Both the position numbers and the translations under genes were made by a program. From an uncultured Cellulosilyticum sp. (lineage in GTDB: Bacteria > Bacillota > Clostridia > Lachnospirales > Cellulosilyticaceae), in assembly GCA_934725855.1 (NCBI GenBank), contig CAKVCL010000005.1, positions 1 to 64,000 of the forward strand: DNA of 64,000 nt. Direction: 5' to 3'. This document shows positions 16,926 to 27,419 of the stretch, piece after piece; position 1 is the stretch's first letter, and every line of letters begins with the position of its first letter. The notes under the pieces were generated by a model that made no database searches, was not told where the DNA came from, and saw only the letters and a list, made by a program, of their open reading frames with translations.

Positions 16926-17756
16926 ATGGGTATCAGAAAATATAGACCATATACCCCTTCAAGAAGACACATGACTTCTTCAACATTTGAAGAAATCACA
17001 AAACAAGCTCCTGAAAAATCTTTAGTTGTTAAATTAAAGAAAAACTCAGGTAGAAATAACCAAGGTAAAATCACAGTTCGTCACCGTGGCGGCGGCGCAA
17101 CTATCAAATATAGAATGATCGACTTCAAACGTAACAAAGATGGTGTTCCAGCTAAAGTTGTTGGTATCGAATACGATCCAAACAGATCAGCAAACATCGC
17201 TCTTATTGCTTACGCTGATGGTGAAAAAGCTTATATCTTAGCTCCAGTTGGATTAAAAGTAAATGACACTGTAATGAACGGTGCTCAGGCTGAAGTTCGT
17301 GTTGGTAACTGTCTTGAAATGAAAGACATGCCAGTAGGTGCTACAATTCACAATATCGAAATGAAACCAGGCAAAGGTGGACAATTAGTTCGTGCTGCTG
17401 GTATGGCTGCTCAACTTATGGCTAAAGAAGGTAAATACGCTACAGTTAAATTACCATCTGGTGAAATGAGATTACTTCCAATCAACTGCCGTGCAACAAT
17501 CGGTCAAGTTGGTAACATTGATCATGAACTTATCAATATTGGTAAAGCAGGACGTAAACGTCACATGGGTATTCGTCCAACAGTTCGTGGTTCTGTAATG
17601 AACCCTAACGATCACCCACATGGTGGTGGTGAAGGACGTTCACCAATCGGTAGACCAAATCCATGTACTCCATGGGGTAAACCAGCTCTTGGTTACAAAA
17701 CAAGAAAGAAAAACAAACATTCTAATAAATATATCGTACGTCCACGTAACAAATAG
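16926..17756 (+). CDS. rplB: 50S ribosomal protein L2
   Basis: L2 is a 276-residue protein needed for subunit association and peptidyl-transferase activity. [16 protein letters not shown] opens the protein, and the C-terminal loop [13 protein letters not shown] carries the conserved histidine. The ATG at 16926 follows AAAGGAG with 8-base spacing; an in-frame ATG at 16908 lies upstream of that site and is rejected. It lies within the S10 operon between rplW and rpsS. Confidence 0.97.
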   Translation: MGIRKYRPYTPSRRHMTSSTFEEITKQAPEKSLVVKLKKNSGRNNQGKITVRHRGGGATIKYRMIDFKRNKDGVPAKVVGIEYDPNRSANIALIAYADGEKAYILAPVGLKVNDTVMNGAQAEVRVGNCLEMKDMPVGATIHNIEMKPGKGGQLVRAAGMAAQLMAKEGKYATVKLPSGEMRLLPINCRATIGQVGNIDHELINIGKAGRKRHMGIRPTVRGSVMNPNDHPHGGGEGRSPIGRPNPCTPWGKPALGYKTRKKNKHSNKYIVRPRNK

Positions 17757-17788
17757 TTTCGTGGTACAAGTGAAAGGAGGCTTCATTA

Positions 17789-18073
17789 ATGGCTCGTTCT
17801 ATTAAAAAAGGACCTTTTGCAGACGCTAGCTTACTTAAAAAAGTAGATGCTATGAATGCAGCAGATGAGAAAAAAGTTATTAAAACATGGTCACGTCGTT
17901 CAACAATTTTCCCTTCAATGGTAGGGCACACAATTGCTGTACACGATGGTAGAAAACACGTACCAGTATTCGTAACAGAAGATATGGTAGGACACAAATT
18001 AGGTGAATTCGCATTAACAAGAACTTACCGTGGACATGGTAAAGATGCAGAGAAAAAATCTAAAGTTCGTTAA
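17789..18073 (+). CDS. rpsS: 30S ribosomal protein S19
   Basis: S19 has 94 residues and forms a dimer with S13 in the 30S head, near the A-site tRNA. The start [15 protein letters not shown] and the core [20 protein letters not shown] are diagnostic. The ATG at 17789 is preceded by AAAGGAGG. The C-terminus is basic and of standard length. Confidence 0.97.
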   Translation: MARSIKKGPFADASLLKKVDAMNAADEKKVIKTWSRRSTIFPSMVGHTIAVHDGRKHVPVFVTEDMVGHKLGEFALTRTYRGHGKDAEKKSKVR

Positions 18074-18103
18074 TAAGTATTAAATGGAAGGAGGTCTTTT
18101 AAC

Positions 18104-18490
18104 ATGGCTAAAGGACACAGAAGTCAGATTAAAAAAGAGAGAAACGCTCAAAAAGACTCTAGACCAAAAGCAAGAGTAACTTTCGTTCGTTTATCAAGTA
18201 CTAAAGCAAATATCGTGCTTGACCAAATCAAAGGAAAAGATGTTAATACAGCATTAGCTATCTTAGCATACACACCAAGATGGGGCGCACGCGTAGTAGA
18301 AAAAGTATTAAAATCAGCAATCGCAAATGCTGAGCACAATATGGGTATGGATCGCAACACATTATATGTTGACGAAGCATTTTCAACAAAAGGACCAACT
18401 CTTAAGAGAATTCGTCCACGTGCTCAAGGTCGTGCATATCAAATTCAAAAACAAACTTGCCACGTTACAGTGGTATTAAATGCGAGATAA
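18104..18490 (+). CDS. rplV: 50S ribosomal protein L22
   Basis: L22 has 128 residues. Its beta hairpin lines the exit tunnel and ends in [20 protein letters not shown]. The N-terminal 20 residues are basic and slightly extended compared with E. coli. The hairpin tip shows no duplication of the macrolide-resistance type. The ATG at 18104 follows GGAGG, and rpsC begins 12 bases downstream. Confidence 0.96.
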   Translation: MAKGHRSQIKKERNAQKDSRPKARVTFVRLSSTKANIVLDQIKGKDVNTALAILAYTPRWGARVVEKVLKSAIANAEHNMGMDRNTLYVDEAFSTKGPTLKRIRPRAQGRAYQIQKQTCHVTVVLNAR

Positions 18491-18502
18491 GGAGGTAAAC
18501 AC

Positions 18503-19162
18503 ATGGGCCAAAAAGTAAATCCACATGGGTTACGCGTTGGTGTTATCAAAGCTTGGGATGCTAACTGGTATGCTGATAAAAAAGACTTTGCTAACAACCT
18601 TGTAGAAGATGATAAAATCAGAAAATTTATCAAGAAAAAATTATATGCTGCTGGCATTGATAAAGTAGAAATCGAAAGAATGTCTAAACGTATTAGAATT
18701 CACGTTCACACATCTAAACCAGGTATTGTAATTGGTAAAGGTGGAGCTTCTATCGATGAACTTCGTAAAGAAGTAGAAAAAATGACATCTAGCAAAGTTT
18801 CTATCAACATCGTTGAAGTTAAGAAACCAGAAGCTAGTGCTCAATTAGTAGCTGAAAACATTGCACTTCAATTAGAAAACCGTGTTTCTTTCAGAAGAGC
18901 TATGAAACAAGCTATCTCTAAATCATTCAAAGCTGGTGGAAAAGGTATCAAAGTTGCTTGTTCTGGTCGTTTAGGCGGTGCTGAAATGGCTCGTACAGAA
19001 CAATACTCAGAAGGTAACATTCCACTTCAAACATTAAGAGCTGATATTGAGTATGGATTTGCAGAAGCAGATACAACATACGGAAAAATCGGTGTTAAAG
19101 TATGGATCTACAAAGGAGAAGTACTTCCAACTAAAGTTAACAAGGAAGGGAGCGAAAACTAA
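18503..19162 (+). CDS. rpsC: 30S ribosomal protein S3
   Basis: S3 is a 219-residue protein at the mRNA entry channel. It has an N-terminal region ([15 protein letters not shown]), a KH domain with [16 protein letters not shown] and a C-terminal domain with [13 protein letters not shown]. The ATG at 18503 follows AAGGAGGT. The stop shares one base with rplP, consistent with coupled translation. Length and motifs are normal. Confidence 0.97.
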   Translation: MGQKVNPHGLRVGVIKAWDANWYADKKDFANNLVEDDKIRKFIKKKLYAAGIDKVEIERMSKRIRIHVHTSKPGIVIGKGGASIDELRKEVEKMTSSKVSINIVEVKKPEASAQLVAENIALQLENRVSFRRAMKQAISKSFKAGGKGIKVACSGRLGGAEMARTEQYSEGNIPLQTLRADIEYGFAEADTTYGKIGVKVWIYKGEVLPTKVNKEGSEN

Positions 19163-19602
19163 TGTTAATGCCTAAAAGAGTAAAACGCCGCAAACAATCT
19201 CGCGGTCGTATGAAAGGCCAAGCTACCCGCGGAAATAAAATCACTTACGGTGAATACGGTATCGTTGCAATGGAGCCATCATGGGTTAAATCAAACCAAA
19301 TCGAGGCTGCTCGTATCGCTATGACACGTTACATTAAACGTGGTGGTAAAGTTTGGATTAAAATTTTCCCAGATAAACCAGTTACAGCAACTCCTGCTGA
19401 AACTCGTATGGGTAAAGGTAAAGGTTCTGTAGATTACTGGGTAGCAGTAGTTAAACCAGGACGCGTTATGTTTGAATTATCAGGCGTAGCAGAAGAAACA
19501 GCTAGAGAAGCGTTAAGACTTGCGGTTCACAAATTACCAATGAAGTGTAAAATCGTTTCTCGTGCGGAACAAGAAATGGCAGGTGATGGTAGTGAAAACT
19601 AA
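19162..19602 (+). CDS. rplP: 50S ribosomal protein L16
   Basis: L16 has 146 residues and helps place tRNA in the A site. The N-terminus [19 protein letters not shown] matches the usual Firmicute form, so the ATG at 19162 is preferred to the ATG 6 bases later. The motif [19 protein letters not shown] is intact. The 3' end overlaps the start of rpmC. Confidence 0.97.
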   Translation: MLMPKRVKRRKQSRGRMKGQATRGNKITYGEYGIVAMEPSWVKSNQIEAARIAMTRYIKRGGKVWIKIFPDKPVTATPAETRMGKGKGSVDYWVAVVKPGRVMFELSGVAEETAREALRLAVHKLPMKCKIVSRAEQEMAGDGSEN

Positions 19603-19795
19603 AGCATATTTAGAAGAAATCAGAACTAAATCAGCTGAAGAGTTAAACGTTGAATTGGTAAACGCGAAAAAAGAACTTTTTAACTTAAGATTCCAAAACG
19701 CTACCAATCAATTAGATAATACAGCAAGAATTAAAGAAGTAAGAAGAAATATTGCACGTATTCAAACTATTATTACACAAAAAGCAACAGTGTAA
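19592..19795 (+). CDS. rpmC: 50S ribosomal protein L29
   Basis: L29 is a helical-hairpin protein next to L23 at the tunnel exit. The core [20 protein letters not shown] is diagnostic. The GTG at 19592 (67 residues) has AGGTGATG at suitable distance. The in-frame ATG at 19586 would give 69 residues but sits almost on the AGG. Either start overlaps the rplP stop at 19600-19602, implying translational coupling. Confidence 0.93.
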   Translation: MKTKAYLEEIRTKSAEELNVELVNAKKELFNLRFQNATNQLDNTARIKEVRRNIARIQTIITQKATV

Positions 19796-19813
19796 TAGAG
19801 AGGAGGCAAGCTC

Positions 19814-20071
19814 GTGTCAGAAAGAAATTTACGTAAAACATTAATTGGTAATGTAATTAGTAATAAAATGGATAAAACTATTACTGTGGCAGTTGTAAAT
19901 AACGTAAAACACCCTCTTTACGGAAAAATCGTAAAAAGAACTTACAAATTACACGCTCATGACGAAAACAATGAGTGCCAAATCGGTGATAGAGTTAAAG
20001 TAATGGAAACAAGACCTTTATCTAAATCAAAAAGATATAGACTTGTAGAAATCGTAGAAAAAGCTAAATAG
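19814..20071 (+). CDS. rpsQ: 30S ribosomal protein S17
   Basis: S17 has 85 residues, an OB fold and is a primary 16S rRNA binder. [20 protein letters not shown] and the loop [11 protein letters not shown] are typical. The start is GTG at 19814, preceded by GAGGAGGC. It follows rpmC in the canonical order. Confidence 0.97.
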   Translation: MSERNLRKTLIGNVISNKMDKTITVAVVNNVKHPLYGKIVKRTYKLHAHDENNECQIGDRVKVMETRPLSKSKRYRLVEIVEKAK

Positions 20072-20102
20072 TAATAGAAATCTTGAAAGGAGGTCACTTC
20101 TC

Positions 20103-20471
20103 ATGATTCAACAAGAGAGTAGATTAAGAGTTGCTGATAACACAGGAGCTAAAGAACTTCTTTGTATCCGTGTATTAGGTGGCTCAACAAGAAGATATGG
20201 TAACATTGGTGATGTTATCGTAGCTACAGTTAAAGATGCAACACCAGGCGGCGTTGTTAAAAAAGGTGATGTAGTTAAGGCTGTTGTAGTTCGTACTAAA
20301 AAAGGTGTAAGACGTCAAGATGGTTCATACATCAAATTTGATGAAAACGCAGCTGTAATTATTAAAGATGATAAAAACCCAAGAGGGACTCGTATTTTTG
20401 GACCAGTAGCAAGAGAGTTAAGAGATAAAAAATACACAAAAATCTTATCACTTGCTCCAGAAGTTCTATAA
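20103..20471 (+). CDS. rplN: 50S ribosomal protein L14
   Basis: L14 has 122 residues and forms part of an intersubunit bridge with 16S rRNA. It begins [18 protein letters not shown] and contains [18 protein letters not shown] and [13 protein letters not shown], all diagnostic. The ATG at 20103 follows AAAGGAGGT. It has normal length, in the spc operon between rpsQ and rplX. Confidence 0.97.
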   Translation: MIQQESRLRVADNTGAKELLCIRVLGGSTRRYGNIGDVIVATVKDATPGGVVKKGDVVKAVVVRTKKGVRRQDGSYIKFDENAAVIIKDDKNPRGTRIFGPVARELRDKKYTKILSLAPEVL

Positions 20472-20484
20472 GGAGGTGTGAATA

Positions 20485-20796
20485 GTGAAAACTAAACTTA
20501 AAAAAGGCGATAACGTAGTTATTATTGCTGGTAAAGACAAAGGTAAAGAAGGTAAAATCACTTTAATCGATCGTAAAAACGGTAAAGTTGTAGTTGAAGG
20601 TTGCAACATGGTAACAAAACACCAAAAAGCAACAGCTGCTGCTCAAGGTGGATTAATCGAGAAAGAAGCACCTATTCACATGTCAAATGTAATGTACGTG
20701 CACAATGGTAAACCAGCACGTTTAGGTGTAGAAATCAAAGATGGTAAAAAAGTCCGCGTAGCAATCGTTAATAAAGAACGCGTTGTAATCGACTAA
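20485..20796 (+). CDS. rplX: 50S ribosomal protein L24
   Basis: L24 has 103 residues, contains a KOW motif ([20 protein letters not shown]) and initiates 50S assembly. It starts with GTG at 20485 after AAGGAGGTG. Its length is typical of Firmicutes. It lies 13 bases after rplN and 23 before rplE. Confidence 0.97.
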   Translation: MKTKLKKGDNVVIIAGKDKGKEGKITLIDRKNGKVVVEGCNMVTKHQKATAAAQGGLIEKEAPIHMSNVMYVHNGKPARLGVEIKDGKKVRVAIVNKERVVID

Positions 20797-20819
20797 TTAG
20801 TGAAAGGAGGCAAATTTTC

Positions 20820-21359
20820 ATGGCAAGATTAAAAGAAACTTATAAAAATGAGATCATGGGTGCTATGACAACTAAATTTGGTTACAAAAATCAAATGCAA
20901 GTACCTAAAATTGAAAAAATCGTTATCAACATGGGTGTTGGTGAAGCAAGAGATAACGCTAAAGTATTAGAAAATGCTATTGGTGATATGGAAAAAATCT
21001 CTGGACAAAAACCTATCGTAACTAAAGCTAAAAAATCTGTAGCTGCATTCAAACTTCGTGAAGGAATGCCTATCGGATGTAAAGTAACTCTTCGTGGTGA
21101 AAAAATGTATGAGTTCTTAGACCGTTTAGTAAACTTAGCTCTTCCACGTGTACGTGACTTCCGTGGTGTAAGTTCTACTGCTTTCGATGGTCGTGGTAAC
21201 TACGCATTAGGTATCAAAGAACAACTTATTTTCCCAGAAATCGAGTACGATAAAGTAGATAAAGTTCGTGGTATGGATGTAATTATTGTTACTACAGCTG
21301 AAACAGACGAAGAAGCTCGTGAGCTGTTAACACAATTCGGTATGCCTTTTCAAAAATAA
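20820..21359 (+). CDS. rplE: 50S ribosomal protein L5
   Basis: L5 has 179 residues, binds 5S rRNA and contacts the P-site tRNA. The motifs [32 protein letters not shown] and RVRDFRGVS are conserved. The ATG at 20820 follows AAAGGAGGC. The C-terminus [16 protein letters not shown] is complete. Confidence 0.97.
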   Translation: MARLKETYKNEIMGAMTTKFGYKNQMQVPKIEKIVINMGVGEARDNAKVLENAIGDMEKISGQKPIVTKAKKSVAAFKLREGMPIGCKVTLRGEKMYEFLDRLVNLALPRVRDFRGVSSTAFDGRGNYALGIKEQLIFPEIEYDKVDKVRGMDVIIVTTAETDEEARELLTQFGMPFQK

Positions 21360-21372
21360 GGAGGGTAAGTAA

Positions 21373-21558
21373 ATGGCAAAAAAATCAATGAAAGTTAAGC
21401 AACAAAGACCTGCTAAATTTTCAACTCAAGCTTATACAAGATGCCGTATCTGTGGACGTCCACACGGTTACCTTAGAAAATATGGTATCTGCCGTATTTG
21501 TTTTAGAGAATTAGCATACAAAGGTCAAATCCCTGGCGTTAAAAAAGCTAGCTGGTAA
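21373..21558 (+). CDS. rpsN: 30S ribosomal protein S14, zinc-binding type Z
   Basis: S14 has 61 residues. Two CxxC pairs (CRICGRP and CRICF) form a zinc ribbon, so this is the short zinc-dependent form rather than the long zinc-free paralogue. The ATG at 21373 follows AAGGAGGG. It lies in the canonical place between rplE and rpsH. A zinc-free copy, if any, is not in this window. Confidence 0.97.
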   Translation: MAKKSMKVKQQRPAKFSTQAYTRCRICGRPHGYLRKYGICRICFRELAYKGQIPGVKKASW

Positions 21559-21581
21559 TAAAGGAAAGGAGGCAATTTACA

Positions 21582-21983
21582 ATGACAATGAGCGATCCTA
21601 TTGCAGATATGTTAACAAGAATCAGAAATGCCAACACTGCTAAGCATGATGTTGTAGAAGTTCCTGCTTCTAAAATGAAAAAAGCAATTTCTGAAATTCT
21701 TTTAAACGAAGGATATATTAAAGGTTTTGAAGTGAAAGAAGATGGTGTTAAATCAGTTATTCGTATCACTTTAAAATACGGAAAAGACAAAAACGAAAAA
21801 ATTATTTCAGGTATCAAAAAGATCTCTAAACCAGGTCTTCGTGTATACGCTGATACAGATAACCTTCCAAAAGTTCTTGGTGGACTTGGTACAGCAATCA
21901 TCTCTACAAATAAAGGTGTTATTACTGACAAAGAAGCTAGAAAACTTGGTGTAGGTGGCGAAGTAATCGCATTCATTTGGTAA
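21582..21983 (+). CDS. rpsH: 30S ribosomal protein S8
   Basis: S8 has about 133 residues and binds helix 21 of 16S rRNA. The start [16 protein letters not shown] and the C-terminal [11 protein letters not shown] are diagnostic. ATG 21582 has AAAGGAGG at good spacing; the ATG at 21588 is an alternative. In E. coli S8 represses the spc operon through a site at the rplE start; no such site was recognised here. Confidence 0.97.
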   Translation: MTMSDPIADMLTRIRNANTAKHDVVEVPASKMKKAISEILLNEGYIKGFEVKEDGVKSVIRITLKYGKDKNEKIISGIKKISKPGLRVYADTDNLPKVLGGLGTAIISTNKGVITDKEARKLGVGGEVIAFIW

Positions 21984-22008
21984 TTAATAAGTTAAGGAGG
22001 TGCCAACC

Positions 22009-22548
22009 ATGTCACGTATTGGTAAACAACCAATCGCAGTTCCAGCTGGTGTAACTGTTACTATTAATGCAGGTAACGAAGTTGTTGTAAAAGGACCAAA
22101 AGGAACTCTTACTCAATCATTTGACTCAGCAATGAACATTGCGTTAGAAGAAAACAACGTTGTGGTTACAAGACCAAACGATTTAAAAAGAAATAGAGCT
22201 CTTCATGGCTTAACAAGAACATTAATCGCTAACATGATCGAAGGTGTTACTAATGGTTTCACAAAAGTGTTAGAAATCAATGGTGTTGGTTATAGAGCAC
22301 AAAAACAAGGTAAAAAATTAGTTCTTTCTTTAGGTTACTCTCATCCAGTAGAAATGGAAGATCCAGAAGGTCTTACATCAGCTGTAGATGGTAACAAAAT
22401 CACAATCTCTGGTATTGATAAAGCAGCTGTAGGTCAATACGCAGCAGAAATCAGAGACAAACGTAGACCTGAACCATACAAAGGTAAAGGTATTAAATAC
22501 ATCGATGAAGTTATTCGTCGTAAAGAAGGTAAAACAGGTAAAAAATAA
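22009..22548 (+). CDS. rplF: 50S ribosomal protein L6
   Basis: L6 has 179 residues in two similar domains and lies near the factor-binding site. [14 protein letters not shown] opens the protein and [13 protein letters not shown] lies near the end. The ATG at 22009 follows AAGGAGGTG. An in-frame start at 22000 would overlap that site and is rejected. Confidence 0.97.
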   Translation: MSRIGKQPIAVPAGVTVTINAGNEVVVKGPKGTLTQSFDSAMNIALEENNVVVTRPNDLKRNRALHGLTRTLIANMIEGVTNGFTKVLEINGVGYRAQKQGKKLVLSLGYSHPVEMEDPEGLTSAVDGNKITISGIDKAAVGQYAAEIRDKRRPEPYKGKGIKYIDEVIRRKEGKTGKK

Positions 22549-22570
22549 TAAGTAAAGGAGTGAAATCCGC

Positions 22571-22939
22571 ATGATTAGAAAGCAATCTAGAAGCGATATT
22601 CGTGTAAAAAAACACAACAGAATGCGTAACAAGATTCAAGGTACAACTGAAAGACCTAGACTTGCAGTATTCAGAAGTGAAAAACACATCTACGCTCAAA
22701 TCATAGATGATATGACTGGAACTACATTAGTTGCAGCATCTACAGTGGAAAAAGACATTAAAGCTTCTGTTAAAGCAACATCTAACGTTGAAGCAGCAGC
22801 TGCAGTTGGTACAGCAATTGCTAAGAAAGCAGTAGCAAAAGGTATTGAAGAAGTAGTATTTGACCGTGGTGGTTTCTTATACCATGGTAGAGTTAAAGCT
22901 TTAGCTGAAGCAGCTCGTGAAGCTGGCTTACAATTCTAG
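22571..22939 (+). CDS. rplR: 50S ribosomal protein L18
   Basis: L18 has 122 residues and binds 5S rRNA together with L5. The basic N-terminus and the motifs [20 protein letters not shown] and [20 protein letters not shown] are diagnostic. The ATG at 22571 follows AAAGGAG. It is followed by rpsE after 20 bases. Confidence 0.97.
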   Translation: MIRKQSRSDIRVKKHNRMRNKIQGTTERPRLAVFRSEKHIYAQIIDDMTGTTLVAASTVEKDIKASVKATSNVEAAAAVGTAIAKKAVAKGIEEVVFDRGGFLYHGRVKALAEAAREAGLQF

Positions 22940-22959
22940 TAAAGGAGGGAAATTTGAAA

Positions 22960-23472
22960 ATGGCTAAAAAGATTAACATTGATCCATCAACTATGGAGCT
23001 TCAAGAAAAAGTTGTTACAATCAAACGTGTAACAAAAGTTGTTAAAGGTGGTCGTACTTTCCGTTTCTCTGCTTTAGTAGTAGTTGGTGACGGTCAAGGA
23101 CACGTTGGTGTAGGTATCGGTAAAGCTATGGAAATTCCAAATGCTATCCAAAAAGGTATCGAAGACGCTAAGAAAAACCTTATCTTCGTTGAAAGAAACG
23201 ATGTAGATAGTATCTATCATGAATTCGTTGGTGAATTCGGAGGTGCAAGGGTACTTCTTAAACCAGCTAAAGAAGGTACTGGAGTTATCGCAGGTGGTCC
23301 AGCTCGTGCTGTGCTTGAACTTGCAGGTATCCGTAACATCAGAACTAAATCTTTAGGTTCAAATAATAAGAAAAACGTTGTTAACGCAACAATTGAAGGA
23401 TTAGCAGCTCTTAAAACACCTTCAGAAGTTGCAAGACTTCGTGGAAAATCAGTAGAAGAGCTTCTAGGCTAA
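22960..23472 (+). CDS. rpsE: 30S ribosomal protein S5
   Basis: S5 has 170 residues and acts in decoding fidelity at the mRNA entry. [20 protein letters not shown] and [20 protein letters not shown] are diagnostic. The spectinomycin-contact loop around VKGGRTFRF looks wild type. The ATG at 22960 follows AAAGGAGGG; a TTG 6 bases upstream is in frame but less likely. Confidence 0.97.
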   Translation: MAKKINIDPSTMELQEKVVTIKRVTKVVKGGRTFRFSALVVVGDGQGHVGVGIGKAMEIPNAIQKGIEDAKKNLIFVERNDVDSIYHEFVGEFGGARVLLKPAKEGTGVIAGGPARAVLELAGIRNIRTKSLGSNNKKNVVNATIEGLAALKTPSEVARLRGKSVEELLG

Positions 23473-23488
23473 TAGGAGGAATGTAAAG

Positions 23489-23674
23489 ATGGCAAAGATC
23501 AAAGTAACATTAGTTAGATCTACAATCGGTGCACTTCCAAAACACAAAAAAACTGTTGAAGCGCTCGGATTAAGAAAAACAAACAGTTCAAACATTCACG
23601 AAGATAACGCTGCAATTCGTGGTATGATCAAACAAGTTTGTCACTTAGTAAAAGTAGAAGAAATTAACGAGTAA
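23489..23674 (+). CDS. rpmD: 50S ribosomal protein L30
   Basis: L30 has 61 residues. The opening [20 protein letters not shown] and the RKTNSS motif are typical of bacterial L30. The ATG at 23489 follows AGGAGGA. It lies between rpsE and rplO as in most bacteria. Confidence 0.96.
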   Translation: MAKIKVTLVRSTIGALPKHKKTVEALGLRKTNSSNIHEDNAAIRGMIKQVCHLVKVEEINE

Positions 23675-23708
23675 TAGATATTAAAAATAGAAGGAGGTGC
23701 CGTAGGTA

Positions 23709-24152
23709 ATGAATTTAAGTACATTAAAACCAAACGAAGGATCAAAAAGATCTAGTTTCCGCGTAGGTAGAGGTCACGGTTCAGGTAACGGAAAAACTGC
23801 TGGTAAAGGTCACAAAGGTCAAAAAGCTAGAAGTGGCGGTGGTGTTAGACCAGGATTCGAAGGTGGTCAAATGCCTTTATACAGAAGACTTCCAAAACGT
23901 GGTTTCAAAAATCCTAATCACGTAGAAATCGTTGGTATCAACGTTGACTTATTAAACCGTTTCGAAGATGGTGCTGTTGTAACAGTACAATCTATGATCG
24001 AAGCAGGTATTATTAAAAACCCAAGAGATGGAGTTAAAATTCTTGGTAAAGGTGAAATCACTAAAAAATTAACTGTACAAGCTAACGCATTTAGTGAATC
24101 AGCAAAAGCTAAAATTGAAGCAGTGGGTGGTAAAGCAGAAGAGGTGATGTAG
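23709..24152 (+). CDS. rplO: 50S ribosomal protein L15
   Basis: L15 has 147 residues. Its glycine- and lysine-rich N-terminal tail ([20 protein letters not shown]) runs into the 23S core. The stop at 24150-24152 directly abuts the secY GTG, so the two are probably translationally coupled. The ATG at 23709 follows GGAGGTG. Confidence 0.97.
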   Translation: MNLSTLKPNEGSKRSSFRVGRGHGSGNGKTAGKGHKGQKARSGGGVRPGFEGGQMPLYRRLPKRGFKNPNHVEIVGINVDLLNRFEDGAVVTVQSMIEAGIIKNPRDGVKILGKGEITKKLTVQANAFSESAKAKIEAVGGKAEEVM

Positions 24153-25427
24153 GTGGATTTATTCAAAACTCTTAAAAATGCTTGGAGAGTGCCAGAACTA
24201 CGCAAAAGAATGATTTACACACTTTGGATGTTCCTATTCATCAGGGTCGGAGTATCAATTACTGTTCCGGGTGTAGATAGAGCAAGTGTACTTGCAGCTA
24301 TCTCATCTGGTGACGGTTCCGGTTTCGTGAACCAATTTTATAGCATGATAACAGGTGGAGCACACCAACAACTTGCGTTATTTGCACTCGGTGTTGGACC
24401 ATACATTACTGCAAGTATTATCATGCAACTTCTTCAGATTGCAATTACTCGTTTAGAGGAGCTTTCTAAAGAGGGAGAAGATGGAAGGAAGAAAATCAAC
24501 AAGTATACACGTTATGTGACACTTGGGTTAGCTCTTCTCAATGGTTGGGCAACTACCTTTAATGCTTCTAGACAAGGTTATTTAGTGGATAGTAGTATTT
24601 GGACATTCCTCTTAGTTATGTTCTCATTTGTGGCTGGCTCAATGCTAGTTATGTGGATCGGGGAACAGATAACAGAAAAGGGTATTGGAAATGGTATTTC
24701 ACTTTACATCTTCATCAGTATTATTTACTCATTACCAACTAACTTAATATCCATTTTCCAATTAAATAAGGATAAAATCTATATTCCAATATTGGTACTT
24801 GTAGTATTTGTTCTTTTAATTGGATTTACAGTATATATGAGTCAAGGTGAAAGACGTGTAGCCGTTCAATATGCTAAGCGTACAGCTGGTCGTAAAGTAT
24901 ATGGTGGCAGTCAACAATTCATCCCAGTTAAAGTTAACTTAGGTGGAGTAATGCCTATTATCTTTGCAATGAGTATTATGAGTTTCCCACAAATTATTAT
25001 TAATTTTACGGGAGCACAACTTTCATCAACATGGCAAAAAGTACTGAATTATTTAAACTGGACAAGTGGAGTTGGTTCAGTGATCTATATAGTGCTTATC
25101 TTTGCTTTTTCATTCTTCTATTCAACCATTGCTTTCAATCCGATGGAAATTGCAAGTAATATGAAGAAGAGTGGGGGATTCATTCCAGGAATCAGACCAG
25201 GAAAACCAACCTCTGATTATCTTGTGGCAGTAGGAACTCGTATCACATTACTGGGTGCGATTTTCTTATCAATTTTAGCGCTCATGCCATTAGTATTCTA
25301 TTATATATTTAAAGTAAATGTTGCCTTTACTGGTACATCACTTTTAATCGTAGTAGGTGTAGTAATTGAGACGCTTAAGCAAATTGAATCTCAAATGCTT
25401 ATGAGACACTATAAAGGATTTTTATAG
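24153..25427 (+). CDS. secY: Protein translocase subunit SecY
   Basis: SecY is the 424-residue channel of the Sec translocon. Ten membrane segments are expected and hydrophobic stretches fit. Conserved cytoplasmic loop residues include GGSQQFIPVKVN and PGIRPGKPT. It begins with GTG at 24153, right after the rplO stop, with GAGGTGATG inside the end of rplO as ribosome binding site. Codon use is less biased than in the ribosomal genes. It would export the many signal-peptide proteins encoded in this window. Confidence 0.97.
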   Translation: MDLFKTLKNAWRVPELRKRMIYTLWMFLFIRVGVSITVPGVDRASVLAAISSGDGSGFVNQFYSMITGGAHQQLALFALGVGPYITASIIMQLLQIAITRLEELSKEGEDGRKKINKYTRYVTLGLALLNGWATTFNASRQGYLVDSSIWTFLLVMFSFVAGSMLVMWIGEQITEKGIGNGISLYIFISIIYSLPTNLISIFQLNKDKIYIPILVLVVFVLLIGFTVYMSQGERRVAVQYAKRTAGRKVYGGSQQFIPVKVNLGGVMPIIFAMSIMSFPQIIINFTGAQLSSTWQKVLNYLNWTSGVGSVIYIVLIFAFSFFYSTIAFNPMEIASNMKKSGGFIPGIRPGKPTSDYLVAVGTRITLLGAIFLSILALMPLVFYYIFKVNVAFTGTSLLIVVGVVIETLKQIESQMLMRHYKGFL

Positions 25428-25448
25428 AAATTAAAGGAGGTTGCCGCT

Positions 25449-26096
25449 ATGAGATTAATATTATTAGGTGCGCCTGGTGCAGGTAAAGGGACGCAAGCAG
25501 AGATGCTTACCAAACTATATGATATTCCATGTATCTCTACAGGAAATATTTTTAGAGAGCATATCTCTAAGAATACTGAGCTAGGTCAAAAGGCTAAAGC
25601 ATACATGGATGAAGGAAAATTGGTACCAGATTCTCTCGTAATCGAGCTTGTTAAAAGCAGAATCACTCAAGATGACTGCAAGAACGGAATGATTTTCGAT
25701 GGATTCCCACGAACAATTCCTCAAGCAGAGGCATTAGATGTAATGCTTAAAGAGTTAAACATTCCAATTGACTTCGTTGTCAATGTTGATGTAGCTGATG
25801 AGCTTATTATTGAGCGTATGGCAGGAAGAACAGTTTGTCCTAGCTGCGGCGCTTCATATCATAAAACAAATAAACCATCAAAAGTTTCAGGAAAATGTGA
25901 TCTATGCTTATCAGACTTAGTTCAAAGAGAAGATGACAAAGCTGAAACAGTTAAGAAAAGATTAGACGTTTATCATGAACAAACAGAACCACTTATTGCT
26001 TACTACAAAAAGCAAGGCAAAGTCCTTGACATTGATGGAGTAGGAAGTGTTGAAGAAGTTCGTGATAGAGTCAAAACAGCATTAGGAGTGAAATAA
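25449..26096 (+). CDS. adk: Adenylate kinase, zinc-lid type
   Basis: Adenylate kinase (215 residues) interconverts ATP+AMP and 2 ADP. The P-loop GAPGAGKGTQ (7-16) and DGFPRT are present. The LID domain carries four cysteines (C130, C133, C150, C153) that bind zinc, the form common in Gram-positives. The ATG at 25449 follows AAAGGAGG. It lies between secY and map, the usual place. Confidence 0.97.
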   Translation: MRLILLGAPGAGKGTQAEMLTKLYDIPCISTGNIFREHISKNTELGQKAKAYMDEGKLVPDSLVIELVKSRITQDDCKNGMIFDGFPRTIPQAEALDVMLKELNIPIDFVVNVDVADELIIERMAGRTVCPSCGASYHKTNKPSKVSGKCDLCLSDLVQREDDKAETVKKRLDVYHEQTEPLIAYYKKQGKVLDIDGVGSVEEVRDRVKTALGVK

Positions 26097-26098
26097 TA

Positions 26099-26863
26099 AT
26101 GGCCATTCACATTAAGTCAGATCATGAAATCAACTTGATGAGAGAAGCGGCTGAGATTCTCATAGAAGCCCATGAACTTGTAGCACAGCATATTAGGGTA
26201 GGAGCTACTACTAAAGAGCTTGACCACGTAGCGGAAAAGTTCATTAAAAGTAAAAATGCTTATCCTTCATTCCTTAACTATAATGGGTATCCAGCATCAG
26301 CTTGTATCTCAATTAATGAGGAAGTTGTGCACGGAATCCCTAGTAAAAGGAAGCTACAAGAAGGCGACATAGTAAGTGTTGACCTTGGGGTATACTATAA
26401 GGGGTATCACTCAGATGCTGCAAGAACCTATGCAGTTGGCAAGATAAGTGACGACAAATTAAAACTTATGAAGGTAACTGAAGAAAGTTTCTTCGAAGGT
26501 TTAAAATATGCTAAACCAGGCTATCATTTAAATGATATATCTTCAGCCATTGGAGCGTATGCCGAAAAGCATGGCTACGGTGTTGTAAGAGACTTGGTTG
26601 GGCATGGTATAGGTAAACAATTGCACGAAGAACCACAAGTTCCAAACTACAATACACCTAGAAGAGGACCAAAACTTCAAAAAGGTATGGTATTAGCTAT
26701 AGAACCAATGATTAACATGGGAACATGGGAGGTCAGGGTACTAGATGATGATTGGACATTTGTTACTAGAGATGGTAGTCCATCTGCACATTATGAGAAC
26801 ACTGTGGTTATTACAGATGATATTCCTGAAATACTTACCTTGCGTAAGGATTTAGGTAAGTAA
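26099..26863 (+). CDS. map: Methionine aminopeptidase, type I
   Basis: A 254-residue enzyme that removes initiator Met from new proteins. Metal ligands are visible as D95 (SVDLG), D106 (HSDAART), the His of GHGIGKQLHEEP, the Glu of IEPM and the Glu of ENTVV. It begins 2 bases after adk (TAATAATGG). Type I without N-terminal extension is indicated by its length and sequence. Confidence 0.96.
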   Translation: MAIHIKSDHEINLMREAAEILIEAHELVAQHIRVGATTKELDHVAEKFIKSKNAYPSFLNYNGYPASACISINEEVVHGIPSKRKLQEGDIVSVDLGVYYKGYHSDAARTYAVGKISDDKLKLMKVTEESFFEGLKYAKPGYHLNDISSAIGAYAEKHGYGVVRDLVGHGIGKQLHEEPQVPNYNTPRRGPKLQKGMVLAIEPMINMGTWEVRVLDDDWTFVTRDGSPSAHYENTVVITDDIPEILTLRKDLGK

Positions 26864-26877
26864 TTGAGGTGATAAAG

Positions 26878-27156
26878 ATGAATAGCAGGTATTCACTAGG
26901 GCAGATAGTATTCTCTAAGTGCGGTCGTGATCAAGGAAAACCATTTATTATTGTTAGTATCGAAGAAGAATATGTTTACTTGGTAGATGGTAGTCTTCGT
27001 AAAGTGGATAATCCTAAGCTTAAGAAGAAAAAGCATATCGAGCCGACACTTACAACTAATGAATGGATTAAGCAAAAAATAATAGAAGAAAATCGTTTAA
27101 CAAATAATGATGTTAGGCGAGCTCTTGAAGAGTATCTAGGGCAATCTTCTGTGTAA
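26878..27156 (+). CDS. KOW-domain RNA-binding protein (L14e-like family)
   Basis: A 92-residue protein found between map and infA in many Clostridia and Bacilli. An N-terminal KOW-like beta region (YSLGQIVFSKCGRDQGKPFI) is followed by a basic stretch (NPKLKKKKHIEPT) and a helical tail. ATG 26878 is chosen since GAGGTGAT precedes it; the in-frame GTG at 26869 lies within that site. A ribosome- or RNA-associated role is likely from context, but no function is proven here. Confidence 0.8.
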   Translation: MNSRYSLGQIVFSKCGRDQGKPFIIVSIEEEYVYLVDGSLRKVDNPKLKKKKHIEPTLTTNEWIKQKIIEENRLTNNDVRRALEEYLGQSSV

Positions 27157-27171
27157 GAGGAGGTTTGTAAC

Positions 27172-27390
27172 TTGGCTAAAGGTGATGTTATTGAAGTAGA
27201 GGGAACAGTGATCGAAAAGTTACCTAATGCAATGTTTAAAGTTGAAATTGAGGGAGGACATGTAGTCCTTGGTCATATTTCAGGTAAACTTCGTATGAAC
27301 TTCATCCGTGTATTACCGGGTGATAAGGTAACCATAGAACTTTCTCCATATGATTTAACCAAAGGGCGCATTATTTGGCGTTCTAAATAA
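27172..27390 (+). CDS. infA: Translation initiation factor IF-1
   Basis: IF-1 has 72 residues, an OB fold, and blocks the A site during initiation. [20 protein letters not shown] and the C-terminal [10 protein letters not shown] are diagnostic. The start is TTG at 27172 after GAGGAGG. It is followed 29 bases later by rpmJ, as usual. Confidence 0.97.
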   Translation: MAKGDVIEVEGTVIEKLPNAMFKVEIEGGHVVLGHISGKLRMNFIRVLPGDKVTIELSPYDLTKGRIIWRSK

Positions 27391-27419
27391 ATGGTATCAA
27401 ATAGAAAGGAGAACAGAAA